Assembly (NCBI RefSeq): GCF_003008615.1
Contig: NZ_CP027657.1
Location: 4,092,001 to 4,156,000, forward strand
DNA length: 64,000 bases
Source: Pseudomonas mendocina
GTDB lineage: Bacteria > Pseudomonadota > Gammaproteobacteria > Pseudomonadales > Pseudomonadaceae
Direction: 5' to 3'
The position numbers and the translations under genes were made by a program. The notes below the pieces were generated by a model. It did no database searches and was not told where the DNA came from. It was given only the letters and a program-made list of their open reading frames with translations. Below, one piece after another: positions 16,373 through 25,440 of the stretch. Positions within the stretch are counted from its first letter, which is position 1, and every line of letters begins with the position of its first letter.

Positions 16373-18382
16373 TCAGTGGCTGTAGCCCGGTTTCTGGCGA
16401 ATGGTCTTGAGCAGATCATCCGGGCTGATGTGGCCGACCACTTGCGTCGCGGCGCTGCCCGGATGCGGCAGGTCGAGGATATGGCCCTTCATCTTGCCGA
16501 TCACATGCATCTCGCACGGCTTACAGTCGAACTTCAGGGTCAGCACTTCATCGCCGTGCACCAGCTGCATCGGTGCGACGCGGGTCTTCACGCCGGTGAC
16601 GCCCTTGGCCTGCTTCGGGCACAGGTTGAAGGAGAAGCGCAGGCAGTGCTTGGTGATCATCACCGGTACTTCGCCGGGCTCTTCGTGCGCCTCGTAGGCG
16701 GCATCGATCAGCTGTACGCCGTGGCGATGATAGAAGTCACGCGCCTTCTGGTTGTAGACGTTGTAGAGGAACGACAGGTGCGATTCCGGGTACACCGGTG
16801 CCGGTTCGGTCTCGGCCTTGCGATGGCCGCGCGGGTGGGCGGCGACGCGCGCTTCGGTCAGCGCCTCGATGGCGTCGCGGCGCAGTGCCTTGAGCTGCGA
16901 GTTGGGCACGAAGAACGCCTGTGGTGCATCCAGCGTCACGCTTTGGGCGTGGTAGATGGTGGTGCCGAGCTGGGTGAGCAGGTCGCGCAGGCCGTCGAGT
17001 GCCTGTTCCGGCTTGTTGGCCGTGCCGAACGGGCCGGGCAGGGCGACGTCGACGCTGATACCTTCCTCACTGGTGGCGGTGAGCTTGAGCGCATCCTCGC
17101 GCAGCTCGGCCTTCCAGCTCACGCCAATGCGGCGCTCGGCACTGGTGCGTTGCAGGGCTTGCTGCCAGTTGTGGTCGAGGTTGCGCGAGAGCGGGTGATT
17201 CGGGCGCAGGCGGAACAGCCCCTCGGGCATTTCGTTGGGCTCGACGCGGTAGCGGTAGCGCTTCTCTCCGTCTTCTTCGAACTCACCTTTGAGTTCGGCG
17301 ATGTTGGCGCGGAAACCGACCACCTCGCGTTTGACCAGCACGTTGAGGCCGTCGCCGTTGGACAGCGGCTCGTGGGTGACGGCGATCAGGTCGCGCTTGT
17401 TCACCTTCTCGACATTGCCTACTGCCAGCCCGGTGAAGGTCGGCGAGTCGAAGGCGCCGATGTCCACCTTTCGCTCGGTGACGAAGTAGTCGGTGCTGCC
17501 GCGGTGGAAGGTCTTGTCCGGATCAGGCACGAAGAAGTGCGCGGTACGGCCGCTGGAGGCGCGGGCCAAGTCCGGGCGATCCTCGAGAATCGCGTCGAGT
17601 TCACGGCGGTAGTGGGCGGTGATGTTCTTCACGTAGGCCACATCCTTGTAGCGGCCCTCGATCTTGAACGAGCGCACGCCGGCCTCGACCAGGGCGCGCA
17701 GGTTGGCGCTCTGGTTGTTGTCCTTCATCGACAGCAGGTGTTTTTCGTAGGCGATCACGCCGCCTTTTTCATCCTTGAGGGTGTAGGGCAAGCGGCAGGC
17801 TTGCGAGCAGTCGCCACGGTTGGCACTGCGCCCGGTCTGCGCATGGGAGATGTTGCACTGGCCGGAGAAGGCCACGCACAGCGCGCCGTGGATGAAGAAC
17901 TCGATGGCGGCATCGGTTTCATCGGCAATGGCGCGGATTTCCTGCAGGTTCAGTTCGCGCGCCAGTACCAGCTGGGAGAAGCCAGCCTGGTCGAGAAACT
18001 TGGCGCGTGCCAGGGTACGAATGTCGGTCTGGGTGCTGGCATGCAGCTCGATGGGCGGAATATCCAGCTCCATCACCCCCATGTCCTGCACGATCAGCGC
18101 ATCCACACCCGCGTCGTAGAGCTGATGGATCAGCGTGCGTGCCGGCTCCAGCTCATCGTCATGCAAGATGGTGTTGATCGTGGTGAACACCCGCGCGTGA
18201 TAGCGGCGGGCAAACTCCACCAGCCCGGCGATATCGCTCACTTCGTTGCACGCATTGTGCCGCGCGCCGAAGCTCGGGCCGCCGATGTAGACGGCGTCGG
18301 CGCCATGCAGGATGGCCTCGCGGGCGATCTCGACATCACGCGCAGGGCTGAGCAGTTCCAGGTGGTTCTTGGGCAAGGACAT
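16373..18382 (-). CDS. rlhA: 23S rRNA 5-hydroxycytidine synthase RlhA (U32 peptidase family)
   Basis: A 669-residue U32-family protein, matching the length of E. coli RlhA/YdcP (about 650) rather than the shorter TrhP/YegQ. The U32 signature region is intact: ALCVAFSGQCNISHAQTGRS followed by NRGDCSQACRLPY, and further Cys pairs occur in CLRFSFNLCPKQ and FDCKPCEMHV. RlhA hydroxylates C2501 in the peptidyl transferase centre of 23S rRNA in an iron-dependent way, using prephenate-derived chemistry. The ATG at 18382 gives the family start MSLPKNHLELLSPARD; the 54-residue upstream extension has no family support. Confidence 0.9.
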   Translation of the reverse strand: MSLPKNHLELLSPARDVEIAREAILHGADAVYIGGPSFGARHNACNEVSDIAGLVEFARRYHARVFTTINTILHDDELEPARTLIHQLYDAGVDALIVQDMGVMELDIPPIELHASTQTDIRTLARAKFLDQAGFSQLVLARELNLQEIRAIADETDAAIEFFIHGALCVAFSGQCNISHAQTGRSANRGDCSQACRLPYTLKDEKGGVIAYEKHLLSMKDNNQSANLRALVEAGVRSFKIEGRYKDVAYVKNITAHYRRELDAILEDRPDLARASSGRTAHFFVPDPDKTFHRGSTDYFVTERKVDIGAFDSPTFTGLAVGNVEKVNKRDLIAVTHEPLSNGDGLNVLVKREVVGFRANIAELKGEFEEDGEKRYRYRVEPNEMPEGLFRLRPNHPLSRNLDHNWQQALQRTSAERRIGVSWKAELREDALKLTATSEEGISVDVALPGPFGTANKPEQALDGLRDLLTQLGTTIYHAQSVTLDAPQAFFVPNSQLKALRRDAIEALTEARVAAHPRGHRKAETEPAPVYPESHLSFLYNVYNQKARDFYHRHGVQLIDAAYEAHEEPGEVPVMITKHCLRFSFNLCPKQAKGVTGVKTRVAPMQLVHGDEVLTLKFDCKPCEMHVIGKMKGHILDLPHPGSAATQVVGHISPDDLLKTIRQKPGYSH

Positions 18383-18536
18383 GGTTTTTCTATTTAGGGC
18401 TGAGGCACGGTTGGGCGCGCATTGTACCGGGCCATCGCGGCGGGGGCATCCGCGATATGCCGGACGGCGGCTCAGGCTGTCTGAATCCACGTATCTGTGG
18501 GACAGTAACGCCCTTTTTTCAGCGTGAGGCGTGGCG

Positions 18537-19181
18537 ATGGACAACAGAGGGTTGGAGAAGCTCGATCAGTGGCTGCTCAAGTACGGCAACGATGACTCGA
18601 TCCTGTCCGCCAGCGAGCTGGACGGCTTCTTTGCCGCCATCGTCTCGGCACCGCGCCAGGTCGCGCCCGCCGTCTGGTACTCGGCGATCTGGGCCGATCA
18701 GCCGCCGCAGTGGCCCAGCGACAAGGATGGCGAGCGCTTCATGAAGCTGGCTGTCGAGCTGATGAGCGAGGCGACCTACATGCTCAGCGAGGAGCCGGAC
18801 GACTACGAGGCGATCTTCCTGGCGGACAGCAACGGCAAGGGCGAGAAACTGATCGTCTCGGAGTGGTGCTCGGGCTATCTGCGTGGCGCTGCGGTGGCCG
18901 GCTGGCTGGAAGAGGCATTGCCCGAGGCTGCGTCAGCGGCGCTGAAGCTGATCGCCCTGCACGGTGACGAAAGCGGCACGGAAACGCTCAAGGCCATGTC
19001 CGACGCCGAATACGATGCCAGCACGGCGATGATCGAGCCGGCAGCGGTCGAACTCTACGAATACTGGCAGCAGAACCTGCAGCCCTTGCTGCCGGTACGC
19101 CGCGATGACGCCAAGGTCGGTCGCAACGATCCGTGCCCCTGTGGCAGCGGCAAGAAGTACAAGCAGTGCTGCATGTCGTGA
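18537..19181 (+). CDS. YecA/UPF0149 family protein with C-terminal SEC-C zinc motif
   Basis: A 214-residue protein: an N-terminal helical UPF0149 domain ([40 protein letters not shown]) and a C-terminal SEC-C motif [18 protein letters not shown], a CxC...CC zinc site also found at the end of SecA. Such proteins are thought to touch SecA or the ribosome, but the role is not settled. GAGG seven bases upstream favours the ATG 18537 over GTG 18531. Divergent from rlhA. Confidence 0.88.
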   Translation: MDNRGLEKLDQWLLKYGNDDSILSASELDGFFAAIVSAPRQVAPAVWYSAIWADQPPQWPSDKDGERFMKLAVELMSEATYMLSEEPDDYEAIFLADSNGKGEKLIVSEWCSGYLRGAAVAGWLEEALPEAASAALKLIALHGDESGTETLKAMSDAEYDASTAMIEPAAVELYEYWQQNLQPLLPVRRDDAKVGRNDPCPCGSGKKYKQCCMS

Positions 19182-19224
19182 CGGAGCCAAGCGCCGTCAT
19201 GGCAACCCTGGCAGGCCCATGACC

Positions 19225-19293
19225 GTCACTCCCGCGAAGGCGGGAGTCCAGGTGCCACCGCTATCTCTGGGTTCCCGCCTTCGCGGGAATAAC
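19225..19293. repeat. Paired palindrome of the CCCGCGAAGGCGGGA family
   Basis: Two hairpins in inverse orientation: CTCCCGCGAAGGCGGGAG and TTCCCGCCTTCGCGGGAA, joined by 25 bases. The same unit occurs at 25441-25508 and 30852-30920; all three are intergenic. Confidence 0.75.
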
Positions 19294-19336
19294 GATGGTT
19301 TCATCACATTCCTGAATTCACCCCGCCCCACTGCGC

Positions 19337-19795
19337 TCAGCCGCAACGGTGTTCATCGTTCAGTCCAAGCAGTTCCGGCCGACTTCCGAACAACTGCATC
19401 ACATCGTTCACCGACATCCACCAGTCGTCGTGCCATTTGAGCACGCGCAGGCGCTTGTCTGCCGCGTTCAGTTGCCGGTAGCTCGGCAGGTTGGCGCTGC
19501 TGAACAGGTGCGGCAATAGGGCCTGGCATAACCACTCGCGCAGGCGCTCGGCTCGTGGGCTGGTGCTGTGCAGGCTCAGGCGCAGCAGATTCTCCAGATC
19601 GATCATGGCCTGCGGCGTTTCTTCGTTGCCGAACAAGATGCCTTCGGGGCGGCAGTGGCTCAGCAGCGCCGCGTGTTCGTCGGCCAGTTCCAGTGCCTGG
19701 CAGACGGGCTGCGCGGCGAACCAGAAACGACCATCCGCAGCCCGCTGCACAGTGAGGCGGATATCTTCGAAGCTGGGGTTGAGTGGACTGATCAT
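19337..19795 (-). CDS. BRO-N domain protein
   Basis: A 152-residue protein resembling the BRO N-terminal domain of phages and prophages: IRLTVQRAADGRFWFAAQPV, CQALELADEHAALLSHCRPE, then a helical tail. BRO-N domains bind DNA in several viral proteins. AGGAGG five bases before the ATG supports the start. It is divergent from an HTH regulator with an AT-rich palindromic spacer between, as in phage repressor control regions, but no other prophage genes are nearby. Confidence 0.72.
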   Translation of the reverse strand: MISPLNPSFEDIRLTVQRAADGRFWFAAQPVCQALELADEHAALLSHCRPEGILFGNEETPQAMIDLENLLRLSLHSTSPRAERLREWLCQALLPHLFSSANLPSYRQLNAADKRLRVLKWHDDWWMSVNDVMQLFGSRPELLGLNDEHRCG

Positions 19796-19835
19796 GGCGC
19801 CTCCTTGTGCACGAAATAAAACCTTCCGAATAACG

Positions 19836-19854
19836 ATGAAATCATGAATTTCAT
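19836..19854. promoter_or_regulatory. Palindrome in the BRO-N / HTH divergent promoter
   Basis: ATGAAAT-CATGA-ATTTCAT, a perfect 7-bp inverted repeat, lies between two divergent start codons in a locally AT-rich stretch, with TAAAAT just to the right as a possible -10 for the HTH gene. Placement suggests an operator for the HTH protein. Confidence 0.45.
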
Positions 19855-19911
19855 TTAAAATACAACTGAATGTTCAATCAAGCATGGAAGCGGAATTTAA
19901 CGTCCGCGTCC

Positions 19912-20325
19912 ATGACCGAGAAAACAGAATTCGCCCAGCGCTTGCGCAGTGCCATGATCGCGGCTGGCTATCCAGATCGCCCAGCCGTGCTGGAGCGTGA
20001 GTTCAACTCGCGCTACTGGGGGCGCTCCGTGACCTTCCAGGCCGTTTCACGTTGGCTGCGTGGTGAGGCGATCCCTTCCCAGGACAAGTTGCAGGTACTG
20101 GCCGAGTGGCTGCGTGTCGAACCGCAGGTGCTGCGCTTCGGTGAGCGCGCCGCGGCTACCGTGCGTGAGCAGCGTGGTCGTTGGGAGGATCCGAAGTTCT
20201 ATCAGGAACGTGAGGTCATCGAGGCCTTTCTGGGCCTGCCGATGCCGCAGCGCAAAGTGGTGCGTGAAGTGGTCATGGCCCTGGCCGTTGCAGCCAAGGC
20301 CGATACCGACAAGAAATCAGGCTAA
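19912..20325 (+). CDS. HTH (XRE-like) transcriptional regulator
   Basis: A 137-residue protein from MTEKTEFAQRLRSAMIAAGY. The helix-turn-helix lies in the first 75 residues (VTFQAVSRWLRGEAIPSQDK followed by LQVLAEWLRVEPQVL), the pattern of Cro/CI-like regulators, and the rest is a basic helical tail. An in-frame ATG at 19870 would add 14 residues; neither start has a strong ribosome site, and 19912 is preferred because the family pattern begins there. It probably controls itself and the divergent BRO-N gene. Confidence 0.75.
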   Translation: MTEKTEFAQRLRSAMIAAGYPDRPAVLEREFNSRYWGRSVTFQAVSRWLRGEAIPSQDKLQVLAEWLRVEPQVLRFGERAAATVREQRGRWEDPKFYQEREVIEAFLGLPMPQRKVVREVVMALAVAAKADTDKKSG

Positions 20326-20441
20326 CGCTGAGCACGCATTCACGCCTGGCGCGGTTTTTCATCTTCTTCCCTGCTTGCTCTTGACCAGCTCCCGCCAGCG
20401 CCCTGAGCGAAGCGACGGGCTGTCGCCAGACAGACCTCATT

Positions 20442-21263
20442 TCACCCCAGCAACTCGGCGAATGCCTTGTCTGCCTCGAGTACGGCGGGCAGCGCCTGGA
20501 ACAGTTTGCCCAGGTCGACCTCCTCGAACAGTGGACCTTCCAGGCTCTGTTGAGCCTGCTCGCTGACGCCGTCGAGTTCGATGGTCTCGCCGATCAGTAC
20601 CGATTGCGCCACCAGCCGGGCATAGACCCCGTCGTCCGGCGCCTGGCTGGGGCGGGCCTGGTAGCCGATGGCGTGCTGGATCAGTTGCGGCAATTGCCAG
20701 CGGCGTGCCAGTTCGGCGCCAACTTCCGGGTAGCCGAAGCCCAGTTGCAGGGTTTCCTCGGCGGCATGAGCGGCGGCTTCGCGCTGCGGTTGGCGGTTGA
20801 GGCGGCGGGCAAAGTCCGGCGCGCCGGCCTGGATCAGCAATTCGCCGATGTTGTGCATCATCCCGCAGGTGAAAGCGGCGTCGGCGTCGAGTTGCAACTG
20901 CCTGGCCAGAGTGCGGGCGATGCTCGCCACGCGGAAGCTGTTGAGCCAAAAGGCCTTCAGGTCGAAGCCGGTGTCCACCTTGAACGCGCCGGTCACCGCC
21001 GAGGCCATCACCAGCGTGCGCAGGGTGTTGAAGCCCAGGCGCATGGCAGCGTCTTCCACGCTGGTGGCTTCTCGGGCGCCACGAAAACGTGCCGAGTTGG
21101 CCAGGCGCAACACCTTGGCGGCGATCACCGGGTCACGTTCGATGTTGCGTGCCACGCTTTCCAGATTGGCGCTGGGGTTGTCGAACTGCTGGATCAGCTC
21201 CTGCGCGACCTTGGGGATGCTGGGCAGGCTATGCAGTTCGGCGAAGAGGTGTTCGATATCCAT
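20442..21263 (-). CDS. HDOD domain signalling protein
   Basis: A 273-residue HDOD protein: LHSLPSIPKVAQELIQQFDN at the start, IERDPVIAAKVLRLANSARF, and AFTCGMMHNIGELLIQAGAP where a catalytic HD pair would sit in related phosphodiesterases. HDOD proteins lack the catalytic residues and act as signalling or scaffold domains, often in motility, biofilm or c-di-GMP control. Stand-alone domain without receiver. Monocistronic by spacing. Confidence 0.88.
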   Translation of the reverse strand: MDIEHLFAELHSLPSIPKVAQELIQQFDNPSANLESVARNIERDPVIAAKVLRLANSARFRGAREATSVEDAAMRLGFNTLRTLVMASAVTGAFKVDTGFDLKAFWLNSFRVASIARTLARQLQLDADAAFTCGMMHNIGELLIQAGAPDFARRLNRQPQREAAAHAAEETLQLGFGYPEVGAELARRWQLPQLIQHAIGYQARPSQAPDDGVYARLVAQSVLIGETIELDGVSEQAQQSLEGPLFEEVDLGKLFQALPAVLEADKAFAELLG

Positions 21264-21432
21264 GGCTGGTTCCGCTACAGATGCTTGCTGGGGATAAGCC
21301 GGAGCATAACCAGCAAGGGAGTTGGAGTCAGCGTGATAAAGGCGTCAGCGCGGCTTATTTTCATAAGCCGCGCTGGGCAACCTGTGTCGATGGGCTATCG
21401 GTGACGGGAAAGGCTGTCGCGCGAGCCGCCTG

Positions 21433-21909
21433 TCACTGACGCGGCGCTTGGGTGACGTCGCTGCCGGCCGACCAGATGCGATAGCGCACCTCGACGTCCG
21501 ATGGGGCGTAGATCACCAGCGGCAGCTTGCTGTTGTAACGCACTAGTTGCGGCTCGCCGCCAACGCGTACGAAGGCCGGTTTACGGCTGCCGTCCGGGCA
21601 GGCCATCAGCGTGCTCATCGCCGGGCCGACCTGGCCCAGCTCGTAATAGCTGTAGCCCCAGCCTTCCACGGTCTTTTCCTGCCACTGGCCACCTAGACGC
21701 TGCTGGTTGCAGTCCACTTCCAGGGTCTTGCCGGCGATGATCTCCACCTTGTGCTCGGCTTCGTCGGCCTGCGCTGGCAGCTCGATTACATGGCGGCTGT
21801 AGCCGTCGGCGGCGGCAGGATAGGGCTTGAGTGCCTCGAGCGTGGCGGCGCAGGCTGCCAGGGGCAGGGCGCAGGCGAGGGTGAACAGCGGCAGTTTGAG
21901 TCGATTCAT
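21433..21909 (-). CDS. eco: Ecotin, periplasmic serine protease inhibitor
   Basis: A 158-residue precursor whose mature part follows ecotin closely: [38 protein letters not shown] block, [42 protein letters not shown]. Ecotin dimers inhibit trypsin-fold proteases, protecting against host enzymes such as neutrophil elastase. The reactive loop reads STLM where E. coli has STMM, so the P1 residue is Leu instead of Met. The signal peptide ends LPLAACAA, which also fits a lipobox. Start at 21909 is supported by AAGGAA upstream. Confidence 0.92.
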   Translation of the reverse strand: MNRLKLPLFTLACALPLAACAATLEALKPYPAAADGYSRHVIELPAQADEAEHKVEIIAGKTLEVDCNQQRLGGQWQEKTVEGWGYSYYELGQVGPAMSTLMACPDGSRKPAFVRVGGEPQLVRYNSKLPLVIYAPSDVEVRYRIWSAGSDVTQAPRQ

Positions 21910-22041
21910 GAGAATTCCTTGCTGAAAGACCTTGTGGGTCGTCCGTGGTTGGAAACCGCCGGATCGGCGGAGTAGCACTGACCGTTGTGAATAGGCCAGG
22001 TTCCTGGGTTTTTCAAGCAAGGTTGCCGCTGTCAGGCCGCG

Positions 22042-22389
22042 TCAGGCGAACACGAAGTACTTGCGCACCGTCTCGACCACTTCCCAGGTGCCTTTCATGC
22101 CGGGCTCGACCACGAAGATGTCGCCGGCCTTGAGGTGAATCGGCTGCATGCCGTCCGGGGTGATGATGCAGTAGCCTTCCTGGAAGTGGCAGTACTCCCA
22201 CTTCACGTATTCCACGCGCCATTTGCCCGGTGTGCAGATCCAGGTGCCCATGATCTTGCTGCCGTCATCGGAGGTGTAGGCGTTGAGATTGACGGTGTGC
22301 GGCTCACCCTCGATGCGCTCCCATTTGCAGGCGTCGACGACGGGCATCGGTTGGGTGTCGCGCAGGACGGTGATCGGTTTGTTGGCCAT
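22042..22389 (-). CDS. Cupin domain protein (cupin_3 / DUF861 type)
   Basis: A 115-residue single-cupin protein with the segments GTWICTPGKWRVEYVKWEYC, HFQEGYCIITPDG and FVVEPGMKGTWEVVE typical of the cupin_3 group, related to ureidoglycolate and ethanolamine-associated cupins. It forms a small beta-barrel; metal-ligand residues are partly replaced, so catalysis is uncertain. It follows the LysR gene by 80 bases on the same strand. Confidence 0.82.
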   Translation of the reverse strand: MANKPITVLRDTQPMPVVDACKWERIEGEPHTVNLNAYTSDDGSKIMGTWICTPGKWRVEYVKWEYCHFQEGYCIITPDGMQPIHLKAGDIFVVEPGMKGTWEVVETVRKYFVFA

Positions 22390-22469
22390 GTCAGGCTCCT
22401 GATTCAGACAAAAGGTTTCCCACCTTAGGCCGCAAGGCTGTGGTGCAATTGTCTGGAGTCGACCTCCGG

Positions 22470-23453
22470 CTAGTCGTTTGCGCTGTCCGACGCGTCTCGC
22501 CAGTTGCCGCCAGGGCGCGGCTTCAGTTCTGCCGGCAAGGCCTGCAGCAGGTAATCCATGAACAGGCGAACCTTGGGCGTCAGCTCGTAGCGATCACGCA
22601 CGCACAGGTAATAATCCAGCGGTGCGCTGGTCGCCCGGCTGCGGGTGGGCGTCGCGGAAGAGAACAGCTCCACCAGTTCGCCGCGTGCCAGGTAGGGATC
22701 GGCGACGAAGGAGGCCAGGCGGGTGACGCCTCCACCTGCTGCCGCGCATAGGGCGAGGGCGTCGATGTCGTTGCTGCTCATGCTGGCCCTGACCTGTGCA
22801 TCGAAGTGCAGACCGTCACGCACGAAGCCCCAGCGCAGGAAGCGTCCGTCGACAGCGATACGAAACAGCAGGCAGTCGTGATCGCGCAGATCCTCCGGCT
22901 CGCTCGGTCGTCCGGCACGCTGCAAGTAGGACGGGGCGGCGCAGAAACGAGTCTGCGCGGTGGCGATGTGCCGGGCGACCAGGCCGTCCTGCAACTGCTG
23001 TTCGATGTGGATGCTGACGTCCACGCCTTCCTGGATGTGGTCGACACTGGCGTCGGTGGTCAGCAGTTCGCAGCGGATGCGTGGATGGCGAGCCATGAAG
23101 CCGGGGATCCGCGGTGCCAGCACGTGGCGGCCAAAGGCGGCACTGGCGGCGATGCGCAGCAGGCCACGGGGCTCATCCTGCAGGTCGGCCACGGCGGCGC
23201 GGGCCAGCTCCAGTTCCTGGATCACGCTCTGCACCCGCTCGAAGTACAGCGCACCGGCATCGGTGAGCGCCAGGCTACGAGTGGTTCGGGTCAGCAGGCG
23301 TGTGCCCAGGCTCTGCTCCAGGCGGGCGATGTTCTGGCTCGCTGCCGCGGCGCTGATGCCCTGTAGCCTGGCGCCAGCGGCAATGCTGCCGCTTTCCACG
23401 GCTTTGACGAAACTCTCCAGGCCGCGCAGGGTATCCGTGCTTTTGCTTTCCAA
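22470..23453 (-). CDS. LysR family transcriptional regulator
   Basis: A 327-residue LysR protein with winged HTH at residues about 10-70 (AAAASQNIARLEQSLGTRLL, TRTTRSLALTDAG) and a periplasmic-binding-protein-like effector domain of the group that often controls a divergent gene. The divergent partner is the DUF2798 gene; a perfect 9-bp palindrome lies 16 bases upstream of the start, as expected for autoregulation. Effector is unknown. Confidence 0.92.
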   Translation of the reverse strand: MESKSTDTLRGLESFVKAVESGSIAAGARLQGISAAAASQNIARLEQSLGTRLLTRTTRSLALTDAGALYFERVQSVIQELELARAAVADLQDEPRGLLRIAASAAFGRHVLAPRIPGFMARHPRIRCELLTTDASVDHIQEGVDVSIHIEQQLQDGLVARHIATAQTRFCAAPSYLQRAGRPSEPEDLRDHDCLLFRIAVDGRFLRWGFVRDGLHFDAQVRASMSSNDIDALALCAAAGGGVTRLASFVADPYLARGELVELFSSATPTRSRATSAPLDYYLCVRDRYELTPKVRLFMDYLLQALPAELKPRPGGNWRDASDSAND

Positions 23454-23468
23454 TACTCGATCGATCCG

Positions 23469-23493
23469 TAAGTTAAGCTTGATACTTAACTTA
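23469..23493. promoter_or_regulatory. Probable LysR binding site
   Basis: TAAGTTAAG-CTTGATA-CTTAACTTA, a perfect 9-bp inverted repeat with 7-base spacer, in the LysR/DUF2798 divergent region. It is longer than the T-N11-A core of LysR operators but contains the same dyad layout. Confidence 0.65.
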
Positions 23494-23567
23494 CCTTTGC
23501 CCCTCTACCGCGGCAATCCCTGGTCTCGTTAGAGTGCCTCGCACTTCATCCAACCGGTACCGCGCCC

Positions 23568-23837
23568 ATGTCCGATCTCGAACTCACTCCCTCTGCCACG
23601 CGAAGCTGGAAGCTGCCTGCCCGCGCCATGCCCGTGGCGTTCGCCTTCTTCATGTCAGCGATCATGGCCATGCTCATGTCGCTGGTGATCACCGCTGCCA
23701 ACAAGGGGATTGGCGACGGCTATCTGCAAGCCGTGCTGAGCGCCTACAGCCTGGCGATGCCGGTGGCGTTCGTCTGCGTAATGCTGGTTCGGCCCATCGT
23801 GCTCAAGCTGGTCAGCCTGACGGTGCGCATGCCCTGA
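23568..23837 (+). CDS. DUF2798 membrane protein
   Basis: An 89-residue protein with two membrane helices (VAFAFFMSAIMAMLMSLVIT and SLAMPVAFVCVMLVRPIVLK) and the conserved PxxxMSxxMS/NxG-type DUF2798 pattern. Function is unknown; such genes commonly sit next to a divergent LysR or TetR regulator, as here. Confidence 0.82.
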   Translation: MSDLELTPSATRSWKLPARAMPVAFAFFMSAIMAMLMSLVITAANKGIGDGYLQAVLSAYSLAMPVAFVCVMLVRPIVLKLVSLTVRMP

Positions 23838-23938
23838 ATCGGTAGCGCCGCGCGGGGGCGCCAGCACGTCGAAAGCATGCGCTATCGACGCTTTGCTTGA
23901 GCTATGATGCGCGCCCCTCGACATCCCGGCAGGTCATC

Positions 23939-24682
23939 ATGTCCGGCAATGCCCTCTACACCGACCTGTCGGGTTACTACGACCTGATGTGCGCGGATAT
24001 CGACTATCAGGCGCAGAGCCACTGCATCCATCGCCTGCAGCAACTGTTCGGCAATGGCGGCAAGCGTCACCTCGACCTGGCCTGCGGCACTGGCCCGCAT
24101 GTGCGGCACTTCCTCGATGCGGGTTACGCCAGCGCCGGCCTCGACATCAATCAACCGATGCTCGACCGCGCCGCCGTGCGCTGCCCCGAGGCGCGCTTCG
24201 ACCTGCAGGACATGTGCGGTTTCAGCGTGGAAACGCCGCTGGATCTGATCACCTGCTTTCTCTACTCCATCCACTACAGCGCCAGTATCGAGCGACTCAA
24301 GGCCTGCATCGCCAGCGTGCATGGCGCCCTGGCGAGCGGTGGGGTGTTCTGTTTCAACGCGGTGGACAAGCAGCGCATCGACAACGCCTCGTTCGTCTCC
24401 CACAGCGCGCGTTATGCCGAGGGCCAGTTTCGCTTCAGCTCCGGTTGGTACTACCGCGGCGAGGGCGAGCACCAAGCGCTACGACTGCGCATCGAGCGAA
24501 GCGTGGATGGGCAGACCGAGGTCTGGGACGATGAGCATCCCATGGTGGCAGTGAGTTTCGCCGAGTTGCAGGCGCTACTGGAGCCGCACTTCGAGGTGCA
24601 GGTGCTGGAACATGATTACCAGCGGCTGATGCCCTGGGATACCGCATCGGGTAATGCACTGTTCGCCTGTATCAAGCGCTGA
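23939..24682 (+). CDS. Class I SAM-dependent methyltransferase
   Basis: A 247-residue protein with motif I HLDLACGTGPHVRHFLDAG, an acidic residue in GLDINQPML binding the SAM ribose, and motif IV region DLITCFLYSIHY. The YDLMCADIDYQAQ N-terminus is typical of small-molecule methyltransferases of the Methyltransf_25 type. Start at 23939 is chosen because it gives the family N-terminus MSGNALYTDLSGYYD. Substrate unknown; monocistronic. Confidence 0.85.
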   Translation: MSGNALYTDLSGYYDLMCADIDYQAQSHCIHRLQQLFGNGGKRHLDLACGTGPHVRHFLDAGYASAGLDINQPMLDRAAVRCPEARFDLQDMCGFSVETPLDLITCFLYSIHYSASIERLKACIASVHGALASGGVFCFNAVDKQRIDNASFVSHSARYAEGQFRFSSGWYYRGEGEHQALRLRIERSVDGQTEVWDDEHPMVAVSFAELQALLEPHFEVQVLEHDYQRLMPWDTASGNALFACIKR

Positions 24683-24720
24683 TGGGGTGGGCAGGGCATT
24701 CCATGCGGTGCCCGACAACG

Positions 24721-25026
24721 TCACTCCGACAGCTCCTTGCCGCAGTGCAGGCAGTTGGGCGTTGCTGGGTCGTGCTGGCGGCCGGCGCGTTCGTCGACAC
24801 GCTCATGGGGCAACTCCCCGCATGAGGGGCAGGAATAGTCGGTGATCGAATGGTGCAGGCGATAGAGATTGACCAGTACACCCGCAATCACCACGGCCAT
24901 GGCAACCAGCAGCTCGCCTCCCATGCCAAAGATGGCCAGGACGAACAGCCCGATCACCAACACCGCAAGCAGCGATTCGAGGAAGTTGGATTGCATGCGC
25001 TGACGGTCATAGTCTTGAGGAGTCAT
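24721..25026 (-). CDS. Small membrane protein with C-terminal zinc ribbon
   Basis: A 101-residue protein from MTPQDYDRQRMQSNFLESLL with two membrane helices (residues about 17-57) and a cytoplasmic tail holding two CxxC pairs (SCPSCGE and NCLHCGK) separated by about 30 residues, a probable zinc ribbon. The start at 25026 is preferred over 25119 because the added 31 residues look non-coding. Function unknown. Confidence 0.65.
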   Translation of the reverse strand: MTPQDYDRQRMQSNFLESLLAVLVIGLFVLAIFGMGGELLVAMAVVIAGVLVNLYRLHHSITDYSCPSCGELPHERVDERAGRQHDPATPNCLHCGKELSE

Positions 25027-25256
25027 GGACTCAGCTTCCTTGTTGTTATCCCCCGAATCCTGCCGATATAGCACTCTGCTGGCAACCACCGGCGCGACGA
25101 GCAGGGTGGGCACCTTCACGGCTTCCCTCCTTCGGCCGCTCTGCCATGGTCTTTCTCCTTAGCCGGGAAGGGGCCAGCGCAGCCGTGGGAACCGCTCTCC
25201 TGAGTCAAGGGTCTATGGTTCTGACCGCGTCTTGGACGCCAAGAAGGAGCTTTGCC

Positions 25257-25415
25257 ATGGATCTTATCCGCATCTTGATCGCTATCATCCTGCCGCCGCT
25301 GGGTGTGTTCCTGCAGGTGGGTTTTGGCGGTGCGTTCTGGCTCAACATCCTGCTGACGCTGCTGGGTTACATCCCAGGCATCGTCCATGCGGTCTATATC
25401 ATCGCCAAGCGCTAG
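25257..25415 (+). CDS. YqaE/Pmp3 family small membrane protein
   Basis: A 52-residue proteolipid with two helices: LIRILIAIILPPLGVFLQVG and FWLNILLTLLGYIPGIVHAV, ending YIIAKR. The LPPLGV and GYIPGIVHA elements are diagnostic of Pmp3. These proteins are induced by salt, cold or membrane stress and are thought to limit membrane depolarisation. AAGAAGGAG lies just before the ATG at 25257. Confidence 0.92.
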   Translation: MDLIRILIAIILPPLGVFLQVGFGGAFWLNILLTLLGYIPGIVHAVYIIAKR

Positions 25416-25440
25416 GGAAACTCTGAAAAAGCCCCATACC

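Noticed and set aside
16376..18397. A 673-codon plus-strand frame across rlhA
   Set aside because: Shadow of rlhA; no motifs, and rlhA has the U32 signature and Cys pairs.
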